DNA of 64,000 nucleotides from Castanea sativa (GCF_040712315.1 NC_134022.1:8370173-8434172); one strand, 5' to 3'; shown: positions 47,336-59,453, counted from the stretch's first letter. Numbers and translations: made by a program. Notes: generated from the letters alone by a model not told the origin.

Positions 47336-50300
47336 ATGGAGGAGCGATACGAGCCATTGAAGGACCTTGGTGTAGGGAATTTTGGGGTGGCAAGGTTGGT
47401 GAGAGATAAGAAGACAAAAGAGCTTGTTGCAGTCAAATACATAGAAAGGGCAAAGAAGGTAATTTCAATTTGGAGTAAAGTTAATTCAGTCATGCTTTGA
47501 GTTCTGCAAATGTTAGTGCTAGAAGTTGTTGTGTGTTTTTTCTTTCTTATGTTTTACTTCTTGCTTGATCTTAAATTGTAAATTAGGCTTGTTTCCCCCG
47601 GCTGGTACATAAAATTGGCGTGCTGGCTTTGTTAAAATTAAGCATTGTCTTGCTTAAATTACCAATTGGTGCTTTTATATAGCTTATTGTTTGATAGAGA
47701 TTTTCCATTTTTTCTGGGCATCCATAAGAAATTGTTTTGTTCATTGTTTGTGTACTCACAACTCTGTTTGTTAAACACTACGTACTAATGTATATTTGGC
47801 ACTACAAGTACCAAAATTTTATGTTTGTGCGAATTAGATAGTCAACACAAGATTTGTGGTCGAGCAGAAGTAGTAATTTTGTGAATTTGGAAGGAGGCTT
47901 GTTTAATGCTTCACTCAATCAGTAAAAGTTTTTCTTGTTCCATTGCTCGGGAACATTATTATCTCATTAATGGGGAACCACTTTTTATAATCATGAGGTG
48001 TTCAACACCATAACAATTGTGGTCCTTCACTCAATGCATTCTCTGTGATAATAGCTTGCCATGAAGGTGTATTGGTTGGTTGAACAGGTGTGACCTATGA
48101 CAAGTGCTACAACCTTACCAATCTATCAATCACAAGGTTCTGACCTTGCACGAAGGGATGGGTTTGTGTTTCTACATGAGACACAAGGACAGAACTATTG
48201 ATTATCAAGCCATTCTAATTCTCCATTTCTGGGACAACATTCCTAGATTTGATTTCCATCCACACAAGACTACCTTCCACAGTCCACACAATGGGACCAA
48301 CACTTTTCTGTTCCCATGCTTGTGTTTTTGTGGCTGGATATATGCAAAATTTCACGATTTTTCCAGCCAAGAGAACTAGTTAGTTTATGGTGTTTCACAA
48401 CTACATTATCATGCCATTTTCATAATTCATTACCTGATATGTAGCCAGACCATGGTTAATAACTTAACATTGCATAACAACTTTTTTCCTTTCAAGTCAT
48501 TGGGCTCCTCAATTGTGGATTAGGTGTTTGGTCCTGGAATTTCTTTCCTACCTTTTCTTACTTTCTATAGTTTGTTGACTGCTTCATATCACAACGGATG
48601 TAATTATTGATTTATTATGAAATTATTCTTGTTGACTTATGAGTTTTGGCTCAAATGGGTACTCCTCTTCTTATAAGAAAAAATGGAAGTGATGTGTGTA
48701 ACTTATTAATAATTAAAGAAATATTATGGTTTCTGCTCTGGGTTTCAGATTGATGAGAATGTTCAAAGAGAAATCATTAATCACAGATCTCTGAGGCATC
48801 CAAACATTGTCAGATTCAAAGAGGTAAGAATTTAGTATTCTGTATGTTTATTGTGTACCTTCATTAAGTTGGGACTCTTAAGGTCTATTTTTAATATCTA
48901 CAAGGGTAGTTTTTTGGTATGTCACAATCTGATATTTATAAAGTTAGGGGATGACATTGACTCCAAATCTTGTATGCATATGTTCACTGACTCATGAACA
49001 AAGAGGCTCTTAATTAGCCTCATTTTGTCATTTGCGTCCATGTTGTTTATGTCATTTTAATTTCATTAAGGAATCATTTGCATTTTGTTTCTAGAAATCT
49101 AGTTACACCAACATGTCTATATAAAAAATTTTGAGTTACATGAGGGAAGATATTTTCTACAAATAATTTGTATGAAGAAAACTAAATCATACTAACTAAA
49201 CCAGTACAGAAGGATGTGAAACAGATGAATTCCATTATATATTGAAGTCAAACATCAATTTAGATGCACAATAATAAAACACTCTTCAAAATTTTGTTGG
49301 TTAGCAATTAGCATGTTCTTTTCTATATTCTATGAGGTCTATGGTTGGTCTACTATAGGCTTAACTGTGTGAAATTTTTTCTGTACTTAATGATATAAAC
49401 TATACTTGAAACTTGCAGCAAAGATTGTAGATAAACCTTTATTGAGTTGTATATACACAGTAGCATGCTTTTAATATCATTTTGCCTGCAGGTATTGTTG
49501 ACTCCCACACATTTAGCTATTGTCATGGAATATGCAGCTGGTGGTGAACTCTTTGAGCGAATATGCAGTGCTGGCCGATTTAGTGAAGATGAGGTTGTAA
49601 ACTTGCAGTTTGTACATATCTGTTTGACACATTGGGTCAATTTGTCCTTCAGTTTGATGCATATGGAAGTCATTTATTTGAAGTTCCCTACTGACAGTTT
49701 GATGTTGACTCTTATGGCAGGCGAGATTTTTCTTCCAGCAGCTAATCTCTGGAGTCAGCTATTGTCATGCCATGGTATTGTATATGAATTTTTTTTCTTC
49801 TTGTTTTGGATTACAATCTTGTTCTTTTCTTTTATCATCTCACTTTTATTGCAGGAAATTTGTCACAGGGATCTGAAACTGGAAAACACACTTTTGGATG
49901 GAAGTCCAACACCTAGACTTAAGATATGTGACTTTGGTTACTCCAAGGTTAATGAATTTCCCAGATTAAATAAGACTATATTCATTTGAGCTTAGGAAAT
50001 AGCTTTTGATGCTTTCTTACGGTAACTATTTCTATTCAATTTTGATATATTAGATTTTGGATTTTTCATGCCTTGCAGTCTGCTTTGTTGCACTCCCAAC
50101 CCAAATCAACAGTTGGAACACCTGCATACATTGCCCCGGAGGTACTCCAGCGGAAGGAATATGATGGGAAGGTACCTAATTCGCTACGTTCTATTCCAGA
50201 ATGACTAGAAAGCTTTATTGGGGCCTTCCACTTATTTGCTGGGAAGTCTTGGGTGGTTCTGAGCATCTATGTATTAGTTATGGTCATATTGTAGCTATTG

Positions 50301-51216
50301 TTGACACTCCTAATATCAAATCAAATGGATATTCCTACCATATCTTTCATAATTTGTTCTATTTGCTCAATAATTTGGTAGTGCTTGTAGATTGCAGATG
50401 TTTGGTCCTGTGGTGTGACGCTATATGTGATGTTGGTAGGAGCATACCCATTTGAGGATCCTGAAGATCCTAGAAATTTTCGTAAGACTATTGGGGTGAG
50501 TCACTTCTGAACACTAAAATTATGGTCAAATAAAAAAATCACCTCTGACCATCCATCCACATTATTGGTTGTTCTTGACTGCTTACTTAATTCCATTTCA
50601 TTGTTAACAGAGAATAATGAGCGTTCAGTACTCCATTCCTGATTATGTACGCGTGTCTGCAGACTGCAGGCAACTCCTTTCTCGTATTTTTGTTGCCAAT
50701 CCTGCCAAGGTATCCTGTCATGTATCTGTGCACATAACTTAACAGTTACATATGCTTTTACAAAGCATTTGATATGAGCCCACATGATTTCTCCTATAAA
50801 TGCCTATAAGATCATGTAGGTGAACATGAATGCAAGCTTATTCTTATTTCAAAGATTTTGTGCTATTGATATTGGTTCAACTCCATCTTGTATGCCTCCT
50901 TAATATCTCTACTAACTAATCCTTTCAATTCTCTCTACAGAGGATCACACTCCCAGAAATTAAACGGCATCCTTGGTTTAAGAAAAATTTGCCAATAGAA
51001 CTAATAGAGATTGAGAAGACTAACTATGCAGAAGCAGAAGCAGAACAACCAACTCAGAGCATTGAAGAAATAATGCGGATCATACAAGAGGCAAAGATGC
51101 TAGGAGAAGGTTCCAAAGCTGGTGGTCAAGCTGCTGCTAGTTCATCGGACCTTGATGATATAGAGGCAGATATTGAATCTGAAGTTGATGTCAGTGGTGA
51201 CTATTCTGCTGTGTGA
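47336..51216 (+). CDS. SnRK2 (2.7/2.8-like): SnRK2 protein kinase, SnRK2.7/2.8 type, 9 exons
   Basis: Exons: 47336-47458, 48749-48823, 49492-49593, 49721-49774, 49855-49947, 50079-50171, 50391-50495, 50611-50709, 50941-51216. All introns are GT/AG and frames join to 339 aa, normal for the family. Gly-rich loop GVGNFG at residues 12-17, Lys34 in VAVK, catalytic HRDLKLEN with Asp124, DFG at 144-146. The activation segment [17 protein letters not shown] has Ser155 and Ser159 at the positions equivalent to OST1 Ser171/Ser175. The SnRK2 box [13 protein letters not shown] is at about 288-300, followed by a short acidic tail ([17 protein letters not shown]). The tail fits subclass II (SnRK2.7/2.8) rather than the highly acidic subclass I or ABA-box subclass III. 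Known role: Ser/Thr kinase activated by osmotic stress, weakly by ABA. Confidence 0.95.
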
Positions 51217-51740
51217 GCATGGTTTAGGAATTATGCTGATAGAGGATTTGTGTTTTAAGTTTAATTACACAAACTTTGGCTTTCATTTGTTGTGTGGAAC
51301 ACATTGTATAGTTGACTATATCCAAGAAACATGTGTACACTGTACATGTAAACTTGAACTGTGTATTGAGCTGGGTTTTGTGTGTATGAAAGATATTGCG
51401 TGCATATTTTTCATTTATACAAAATATTTTTCCACTGATTGAGATTTACCGCATGTAATGTTTATGCTTATGGTTGTGTCTCTCACCTTTAAAATAAGTT
51501 ATATTAACTAATTGACCCTTGGATAATATATTCTATCGTCACAAGGCTAAGAGGTGGGAAATAAATTTATTTCATGCATCTGTTCTTTCCATATTAGTGA
51601 TCAATTTGGCATTTGAAAATTTATCAATATGATCAGTTTCATTGTTGCCTTAACATCAGTTTCAATATTTCCTTTACAAAAAAATGTAAAATCAGAAAAT
51701 AGATTACCAAAATATTTCAATGTTTTATTATATATATATT
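51217..51740 (+). other. SnRK2 3'UTR and downstream intergenic DNA
   Basis: T- and TG-rich sequence with no other gene. The poly(A) site is not evident. Confidence 0.4.
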
Positions 51741-52125
51741 TTTAATATAATTTGGCTACAAACTTGGTTGTAGTCTAAGACTACAAATTTCATTAAAAAA
51801 AAAAAACCAAAATAACATATTTTGAAAATTTAACTGTTAGATTGCTTGTTTATTACGTTCTTAACACACATGTCAAATTTCTTGTCAATCAGCTCATAAA
51901 CTTATTTTTTATGCATATTTTAGACTACAAAAACTTGAAATTTAAATATTTGATTGATAAGATAGTTATCAATCTTTGATTTTCTGGAAAATTTGCAATC
52001 ATGGATGATATAAAAAGAAAATATAATCCAATGATAAATTTATCAAAATTCATATTTAATAAGAAGATATTGAGTGAAGATGTAGGTTTAGACTACGATC
52101 AAGTTCTTGTTGCCAAATTTTATTC
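51740..52125 (+). repeat. Dispersed AT-rich repeat, copy 2
   Basis: Shares ordered blocks with 16250-16670 (see that entry). The small open frame at 52001-52195 lies within it and is not supported as a gene. Confidence 0.55.
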
Positions 52126-52199
52126 TTTTCTTAATAAGTGTGTGTGTATATATATATATTTTGCTGAATTTCTTAATAAGTATATTTGTAGTTGAATTG

Positions 52200-52785
52200 A
52201 CACTTCATAGTTTTTTCCATGGAAACATGTAAGTTCAAATCACCCCTCCATTATAACTATCAAATTTATCACAAAAAAAAAAAAAAAACGTAACTGAAAA
52301 AAAAAAACTAATGTGTAATGTCTCAACTTTTAACCAAACTATTTAGTTCTCTATTTTTGAGACATTCTAGAAAATCATATGAATCAATAATGTGGTGTCT
52401 TCAATCGAAGACCTCCAGATCTAGGTCGCAACTCATAACATCAATGCTTTGATTTTACATTCTACAACGCTTAGAGCATATACGTCCGGTTTCTAGAAAG
52501 GCCAACAAGAAATTGACCAAACTGTTTTTGTTTCTCTTCAAAGTAAAAAATAGTGGGTTGTGTTAACGAGCACTGTGCGGTGCCCGTTAACCACAAATTT
52601 TTTTTACTCACATAAATTTGTCTTTTTTTTGCTATTCATGTCAATTTTTTCAGTTTTGTAGTACTATTCAGAATTTTTTTTGACTTTTTCTAACATTATT
52701 TTTTATCTTTTTTGTCCTTAACCAGCATCAGGCGGTGTTGGTTAACATTCTCCAAAAATAGTTGGACTTGGACACAACCTTAACT
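52200..52785. other. Intergenic DNA with a palindromic motif
   Basis: Around 52563-52593 the sequence TTAACGAGCACTGTGCGGTGCCCGTTAA forms an imperfect palindrome. Poly-A and poly-T tracts and a downstream GGTTAACATTCT motif suggest an old small transposon. No gene. Confidence 0.35.
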
Positions 52786-52789
52786 TAAG

Positions 52790-52984
52790 CACGCGCTATT
52801 GTTTAGCTTTGAAACGAAAAATTGAAAAGGGGAGAAGAAAAGAAGAACCGATCCGTTAAACGAAAAATTGAACCCAAACACGCGCTATTACTTAGCTTTG
52901 AAACGAAAAATTGAAAATGGCAGGAGAAAATAAAGACCGATCCGTCAAACGAAAAGTTGAAAAAATAAACGAAAAATTGAACCC
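52790..52984 (-). repeat. Tandem duplication of the tRNA-Trp 3' end and trailer
   Basis: Two units (52790-52875 and 52879-52984) each run from CACGCGCTATT to GAAAAATTGAACCC. On the minus strand each begins GGGTTCAATTTTTCGTTTA, the last 7 nt of the tRNA plus its T-rich trailer. Confidence 0.85.
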
Positions 52985-53049
52985 GACGTGAATCGAACAC
53001 GCAACCTTCTGATCTGGAGTCAGACGCGCTACCATTGCGCCACGGATCC
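52978..53049 (-). tRNA. tRNA-Trp: tRNA-Trp (anticodon CCA)
   Basis: 72 nt on the minus strand, from GGATCCGTGG to GGGTTCA. The acceptor stem pairs GGATCCG with CGGGTTC. The D-arm carries GCGCAATGGTAGCGC, the anticodon loop reads ACTCCAGA (CCA), and the T-arm holds GTTCGATTC. No intron. A TTTTT terminator follows within a few bases (52973-52977 region on the minus strand). As I recall it, this is the usual plant nuclear tRNA-Trp sequence. Confidence 0.97.
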
Positions 53050-53059
53050 TTGATATTAA

Positions 53060-54160
53060 AAGTGGGGACCATATAATTAATATACCAATGCTAGAAGTTT
53101 GTGAAATATTTATGATCCAATCAACACCATAGTAAACCCAATTAAAATAATGATACTTATCTATTTTAACTCACTATTTCATAACTCACCATACATCTCA
53201 TATCTTATTTTTAAAACATAATCGAATAAAATCACTCTCTAAACTAGTTTGAAGATAAATCCTACAAACTCCTCATATATCTTTATATTGAGTGTAAATT
53301 TGAAAATATAATTGTTGAATTGCATGTTCTTATTATATACTTCATGGTTATAAAATTTCAAACGTAAAATTATTTATTAGAAATAAATTTATTGATCAAA
53401 TAGTAAATAAAATTTGATTTGAACAAAATTTTATATGCATGCTAAGAATATAAGGAACATGAAATTCAACGGTTGTAATTTCAAAATTTACAAAAAAAAA
53501 AAAAGATATATGAGAAGTTTGAAAAGTATCTCTCGAAATTATTTGAAGAGAAACTTTGTTCTATCAAAGCCTCCTTGACCGCCATTACCACAATGGCAGG
53601 AGCAAATCCACTACTAGAAGAAGAAAAAGAAAAAGAAAAAAAGAAAAAAGAAAAAAGAAAAAAGAAAACAACAACAACAACACAAAAAAGTCAGCAAGAT
53701 GAACTATTGGTCTAACCTTCCCCTTCATATTTTTTTTGCTTTTGATGGTTACAAGAGACCATGTTGTAGATTCAGAGACACAAGTCAACATGATTTCATA
53801 ACCAAAGACATTCACTTCTAACAGAGAATGAAGTTTAGCGACAGAAACAAATTGCATTGAATGTTCAGACATTAAACCAGACAAAGCACAACACTAGGAA
53901 GACATCATCGAGCATAGCAATAATAGTTACGGTACAGGACAGCAAATTGTCGTCCACAACACTACCAAGTGAATAGAAAGAACACAGAGACCATGAAGAA
54001 ACCTTTTTTTTTTTTAATTTTTTTTTTGTAGGAGTCAGACTTAGGTCCAATATCCAGTAGTATTGGACCCATAGAGATGATGACATGTCTACTTTTGAAC
54101 ACATGTCACCATCTGACCGGGTTCAGTGCACTAGATGCACTAGACCTAAACCAAGTCTTA
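53060..54160. other. AT-rich intergenic DNA
   Basis: Includes a diverged relative of the AT-rich repeat (about 53280-53500, reverse), an A/G-rich tract (53620-53670) and a palindrome GGTCCAATA...TATTGGACC near 54041-54067. The 99-codon minus frame at 53585-53884 has a low-complexity end and no recognised domain. Confidence 0.35.
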
Positions 54161-54164
54161 TTTG

Positions 54165-54350
54165 TAGTAACAGGCATGGAAGTAGACACCACCATGTAAA
54201 CTAGTTAAATGAGAACATATCATTCCTCCTCAGATTCAGACTCAGCACTCTGGAGCAATTCAATGAAAGGTCGAGCATTCATCCATATCTGAGAGTCTTT
54301 GTTGCCTCCCTTCAGGTATGTGAAGTGGACACCACCAAGCAAACTAGTTA
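54165..54350 (-). pseudogene. Unrecognised protein C-terminus-like fragment between direct repeats
   Basis: On the minus strand 54340-54220 reads LLGGVHFTYLKGGNKDSQ then IWMNARPFIELLQSAESESEEE and a stop. This is a well-formed acidic C-terminus that looks like a last exon after a possible acceptor (TTAACTAG). I do not recognise the family. The first 30 bp (GAAGTGGACACCACCA...AAACTAGTTAAAT) are repeated at 54168-54200, about 155 bp away. No other exon was found, so it may be a gene fragment carried by a transposon. Confidence 0.3.
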
Positions 54351-55004
54351 AATTTCATCTGTAATGTTCATCCATTTTCCCAAAAATTCAAATCCTAGCT
54401 TTTTAATCCTTTTTTTTTGGTAATGTTTTCAAATTAAAATGTGTTTTTTAACGGGAAAGTTAGAGGTGGATTATGATAGCCTAATGGAACAGATCTCAAA
54501 TGAATAAAGTGTTAATTTTTGAACCACAGATAAGAACTTAAAATCGAGTCAAATCAGAGATGGATAATTAGTAATTAATCCATATGTAAAATCATTAAGT
54601 CTAATTTTCTTTTCTTTACCATAGCTTTTGAGTAAAGTTGTGATGTGCCTTTTGTGTTAAAACTCATTTCCCTCTCCATTGTGTGTGTTTGTTTCTATAA
54701 AAAAAAAAAAAAAAGGTCTAATTTTCTTTGGTTTAAATCAATTATTTACGAGTACATAATAATAATAATAATAATAATACCTAAAATAAATAAATAAGAA
54801 TTCAAACCAAAAAAGAAGACAAGTGGAGCGATTTGCGCCGAAAAAGTAAAGATAAAAAATTGTTAACATCAATGTATAGGAAAGACCTCTTCGAGCATAA
54901 AAAGAAAAAGAAAAAGCATATCGTGTTTCACGTCTGTGTAGTGAATCTCTAACAGCCTGTGAGCCCTACGCACCATTGAGACCAAGTATTGTGATTGTTT
55001 TCAC

Positions 55005-55517
55005 TTCATAAACCTGAAACACAATATATCTTCTCGGCCAGGTCGAGAATTGATATTTAATTTCTAGATTTGATGCTTTTAGGTCTTAAAGTCTTTAAAA
55101 AAGTCCTTACTTTTACGCTGAATTTTCACACCCCTCAGAGTAGATGTTGTTTATTTTTTGAAACAATACTAGCAGGGCCATAACTTTTGTCACAAAAAAA
55201 AATAAAAAAATAGTGGGTTTATACCTCTACTGCTTACAACTCGCTAAATGACAAGTTATGTAAAAAGTTGTGATTCTAAGATTTTTCTTGTTTGGGGGAC
55301 TAGTGAAGTTAGTGTGTGAAAGAGTATGCGGATTTTCTGTGAAAAATTAGCATTGCTGGTAAATTGGTAATCTTTATACATCCTTGGCAATAATGTTCAC
55401 TGTTCAGATTGACTGGCATTCTTTGAAGCAATCAAGTAGGCATCTTCAGACTTCAGCTATAATTGCCTGACCTTGGAATTAAACTAGGTATATTGAGCCA
55501 ATTTGTACTCAGGTTGT
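55005..55517 (-). repeat. Dispersed inverted repeat, copy 2 (partner at 21396-21765)
   Basis: Reverse complement of the first copy over several ordered blocks, with about 140 bp of extra sequence between the last two blocks. The CTTTGAAGCAATCAAGTAGG and CTGTTCAGATTGACTGGCAT blocks are the clearest. Confidence 0.75.
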
Positions 55518-55539
55518 ATGGTTTTTTTTGTGTGTGTGT

Positions 55540-56070
55540 GTTGTTCTTACGATGGGGTTTTTTAATATTGAAAAAGGTTTTTGGGAAAAGAACTTAAGAA
55601 CCATTACAAAAATAATATTGCAAACCATAAAGAATGTTTCAGTGCCAATCACCGAAAGAATGATTACCTAAAGCTCATAAAAGTTAAACAGCCTAAAGCC
55701 ACTGATTAGTAACTAGTTCAAAGGATTATGGCTTCTTATATAAACTGAAGAATATGAGCCCCTCGATTGATTTGTTCAAACTTCAACGGCATTTCTCTTC
55801 AATGGCTTTTGGTTATGGCCTATCCTAAAGGCAACCATAGTCCAAAAGGGAGGCTTAGTAAGACACAGTTGTTACCAAGATTTGATTCTCTTTGTAATGG
55901 TGGGGTCTCAGCAAGCAAATCAAGAAAAGAAAATCAAAAAGGGAGGCGAAATCCCATGTCCACACCTACCTTAGATGTTCTACGCTCAATTGGAAGTCAA
56001 TATATATATATATATTCTTACAAATTTGCAATCGTCAAATGTTTGGAAATTTGAATCAAAGAAAATCTAT
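55540..56070. other. Intergenic DNA, no gene supported
   Basis: A 95-codon frame at 55767-56054 contains a basic stretch (PKGNHSPKGRLSKTQ...KSRKENQKGRRN) but ends in a TA microsatellite and belongs to no family I know. Confidence 0.3.
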
Positions 56071-56076
56071 AATTAA

Positions 56077-56211
56077 GGGGTGTTTGGTAGATTAGTTCTA
56101 ACACATTTTTACACATTTTAAACAACATTACATACTTTTTTACACACTTTTTCATCCACACATATATCAAAGCCAAACAACATAACTCAAACGCATCTCT
56201 CAAACACCTCC
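56077..56211. mobile_element. MITE (GGG-TGTTTGG family), 135 bp, TAA duplication
   Basis: Ends GGGGTGTTTGGTAG and, inverted, GGAGGTGTTTGAGAG, flanked by TAA (56074-56076, 56212-56214). The interior has the family's ACACATTTT-ACACATTTTAAA-AACATTACA block. Confidence 0.85.
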
Positions 56212-56219
56212 TAAGTGAA

Positions 56220-58150
56220 AGTTTCCGTGTCCCTTTCCTGTGACTACCACACTTTAGACACGCCTTATTTCAATCTTCTACATTTAATTCTCATCCACTA
56301 TTCTTTTTCCCATGCAGCTAATAAAAAAAAAAAATTGATGGGACATGCAGCATGAAGACTCAATGTCAAGTCTTTTCAGTGAGAAATGAGCAAGCTTCTC
56401 GAGTTGAAGAGAAATGGGCACCAAAATGAGCAATGGTAGTTTTACACTGAGTGTACTAGATACACAATGTCATGTTAGTTAAAATCATGTTTTAAAAATA
56501 TTATCTTAATTAAAATTGTGAAATGGCATTTCAAAATACAATTTCATCATTTTAAAATTATAACTGAAATCGTATTTTCATTTTACAAGAAGTGTGTAAT
56601 AAGATTTAATCCAATTGTCAATAGAGATTACATCCTAATCAATGAGTTTGAGCTCAATATACACCTCATATTCCTAAATTGTTATAAAAAAAATTGTAAA
56701 AATTTTTGTATACTAATTATTTGATTTGAACTTCAGAAGAAAAAGAGATCTAATAGATTCATGTTATGTGTTATTTTTTGTATTTGGCGTAGAGGGAGTT
56801 TTTTGGTATATTTTGGATTGGGTTACATGAGATGCGTGTCTAACGTTGAACTGTATAAGTGGTTTTTTATTTTTATAATTTATTTCAATCAACCAGTTCT
56901 TTATTCTTTCCAATTCTTTGTAGTTATATCACCAAAAAAAAAAATCTAAAAAATGTTGTGGAATATTTTCTAGACTTCTAAGAAAACCCTAAAATATTGG
57001 ATTGATAAAAACTCAATCCAATTAAAACCCTAAATTGTTTAGAGAAAAAATATTGTAACTCGATCTGCTGAATTATCATTAATGATTTTTTTTTAATAGC
57101 TTGAGAGTTCAATTTTTGTAAACTAATCATCGTATACACCTAGATTAATTGTCAACATTAGTCACTTTTAATCTTTCACACAATTACACCACTCTCCCTC
57201 ATTTTAAAAAGCTAGATTCTATATTTCCCAAATACATCATAGGATTTTAGTAATAATACTTGTTACATTTGTTTATGTTGAAAGAAAATTTTCAAAAAAA
57301 AAAATCCTATTTATGGTCAATATTTATGTCACAAAAAGATTGAGTATATTGTTATCAATTAAAAATAAACGTTTGCAAAAATTAATTAGTTATTTTGCAT
57401 TTCCAAAAGTAAGAAAGAATGATTTCTAAATGAAAAGATAAAATATCAAATAATAGAAACTTAAAAAAAAAAATTATTTAATTGATATTTAAACATAAGA
57501 AATACCTCACTAATATTAATTGACTTAGGCGAATATTAAGCCAATTCTGCTAATAAGAGGGGGAGTACTGCTTAATTGGTTTGCCGAGGGTTGAAAAGGG
57601 ACTGGTGTGTTTTGTGTGTGAATGTGAAAATGTTTTATGCCTGAGCCCAGAGGTAAAGTATTATTTTACACCTTTCTCAACAGCAGTGTTTTGTCAACTG
57701 AAAATATTTTCAATTTGATCAGGATTTTATTTTAATTTGCACAAACACTCAAAATCACTAAAAATATTTTTGGAAAAAATATTATTGGCTGTGCTGCCAT
57801 AAACAACCTAATTAAGAGCTAAAACTTACAAATTTTTATTAAATTACCAATTATCTCATAATCTTAAACTATTAAAATATGATAAATTTAATCATTTAAG
57901 CACGTACTTCTAACAATTTTTTCCTTGGAATAGCAATATTGCCAAATGACCACTGTTATTCCTTCGGTCAGAGGATTGTGCCCAGTGTCCACTAAGCTCA
58001 TTCTCCACTGTTAATGGTCTGGAATCTAGAACTACTATCAAAGTCTTCCTGCACATGGACACAAATGATGATAAAAGCCTAAAATATTGAAAGTCCAACA
58101 CAGCCCCCAAAACCACTTTAACAAAGAGCATCTTGCTCCACCAAATTAAG
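56220..58150. other. AT-rich intergenic DNA upstream of the LTP gene
   Basis: No gene supported. Short frames at 56518-56724 and 56761-56949 are AT-driven. The last few hundred bases should hold the LTP promoter. Confidence 0.4.
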
Positions 58151-58163
58151 CCCTCCCATCCCC

Positions 58164-58175
58164 TATATATATATT
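58164..58175 (+). promoter_or_regulatory. TATA box of the LTP gene
   Basis: TATATATATATT lies about 55-60 bp before the ATG at 58228 and only ~10-20 bp before the ATG at 58183. Since transcription usually starts about 30 bp after a TATA box, the ATG at 58183 is probably not in the mRNA. Confidence 0.65.
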
Positions 58176-58227
58176 ATCAATCATGTTCAATCGTATTAAT
58201 TCATTCTACCTTGTAGAGAAAAAGGGA

Positions 58228-58861
58228 ATGGGAAATATGATGAAAGGCTCAAGGGTTTTCATGCTTTTGCTAGTGATCATCATGGTTGTTTTTAGCATGG
58301 AGGAGGGTGTAAAATTGGCCAAAGCTGCAGGACCAAGCGCTGCACAATGCAAAGAGGAGAGGAGGCTTGGGATTAATGCATGCAAGCCAGTTGTTTATGG
58401 CAAGCTTCCAACGCCAGAGTGCTGTGAGCGTGTAAGGGTTACCCATATTGAATGTGTTTGCACTGTCGTTACGCCAAAGTTGGCTGCCCTTATTGATGTC
58501 AATCGTGCAATACGCCTCGTTGAAGGTTGTGGTCGCAGGGTTCCTCGCCACTTCAAATGTGGGAGTAAGTACTCTGTCTCTCTTTTATCTCGAGAAATTA
58601 TTCACTCTTATAGGATGAGTCCTTCCTTTCAATCTTTATATATGTTACAAAATATTGGAAAATTGGACTAACTCTTATTTTGAATTAAGCTATTTTCAAT
58701 CAACAGAGAGTTGAATTAACCAAGTTAATTAATTACATATAGTTTGAGATGAAAAGTTTTGGTCTTTTTACCTAAATTAAACATTTAGTTAACTGAATAC
58801 ATGCTTTGTGTTTATGACTTCTTTTTCTTTTCTCCTTTTTGCAGGTATCACTACTCCATGA
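58228..58861 (+). CDS. Secreted 8-cysteine lipid-transfer protein (DIR1-like), 2 exons
   Basis: Exons 58228-58564 and 58845-58861 (intron GTAAGT...TTTTGCAG, 280 bp) give 117 aa ending GSITTP. An N-terminal hydrophobic segment (residues 10-23, VFMLLLVIIMVVFS) acts as signal peptide, with cleavage likely near AKAA at 31-34. Eight cysteines: C41-X10-C52-X12-CC65/66-X9-C76-X-C78-X22-C101-X9-C111, the plant LTP/2S-albumin fold. The single residue between C5 and C6 is Val. The intron just before the stop is usual for these genes. Family members bind lipids in the cell wall; DIR1 acts in systemic immune signalling. The exact subfamily is uncertain. Start at 58228 chosen over 58183 because of the TATA box position. 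Confidence 0.88.
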
Positions 58862-59420
58862 ATCAAAGTTGCTAATGCTTTGTTGGCTCTCTTTTCTGGT
58901 TACTATAAAAATATGATTAGCTATTGTCAACGTGGTTAGAGAGAGGATGGGTAGCCTTCGATCCAACAGATAATAATGGATTATTATTATTAATAATAAG
59001 TTCTTGGGTTATTTCCCAGCCTTATGATTGATGATTATATAATGTACTGTTCTTTCTATGGATTAAACTTATTTATTATACTAAAGAATATATTGCGGGC
59101 TTAGTTACATTTTTTTCATTCCTTCGGATATCTCAGCATCATCATTTGCGGGTACGACAGATAAGTAATTTCTCTGTTTTTCTTTTGTGGGTTTCTGATG
59201 GATAGAAGTGTTAAGAATATGAATCCTAGTAAATCACCATTTGTTGAAGCTATTGAAGATAAAGTTAGAGAAAAAGAAAGTCTCACATAACATCAGATAA
59301 CTAGAGTTTATCCTTTTTTGTTGTAATCTTTTTATTTTTCAAATGCTTGTAAGCCTAGAGATTGATTTGGCTAGCTTTCTTTACACTGTTTTTCAAACTA
59401 GAAGAACACTATGGCAAGGA

Positions 59421-59453
<33 letters not shown>

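Noticed and set aside
49447..49989. 180-codon frame read as a kinase protein
   Set aside because: It reads through introns 3 and 4 of the SnRK2 gene; the spliced exons give the proper kinase.
58183..58227. Upstream ATG extending the LTP protein by 15 residues
   Set aside because: It lies only 10-20 bp after the TATA box, likely before the transcription start, and would spoil the signal peptide.
9640..58861. CBL, SnRK2 and LTP genes as a functional stress gene cluster
   Set aside because: Genes are far apart, on different strands and separated by transposons; nothing beyond proximity supports a unit.
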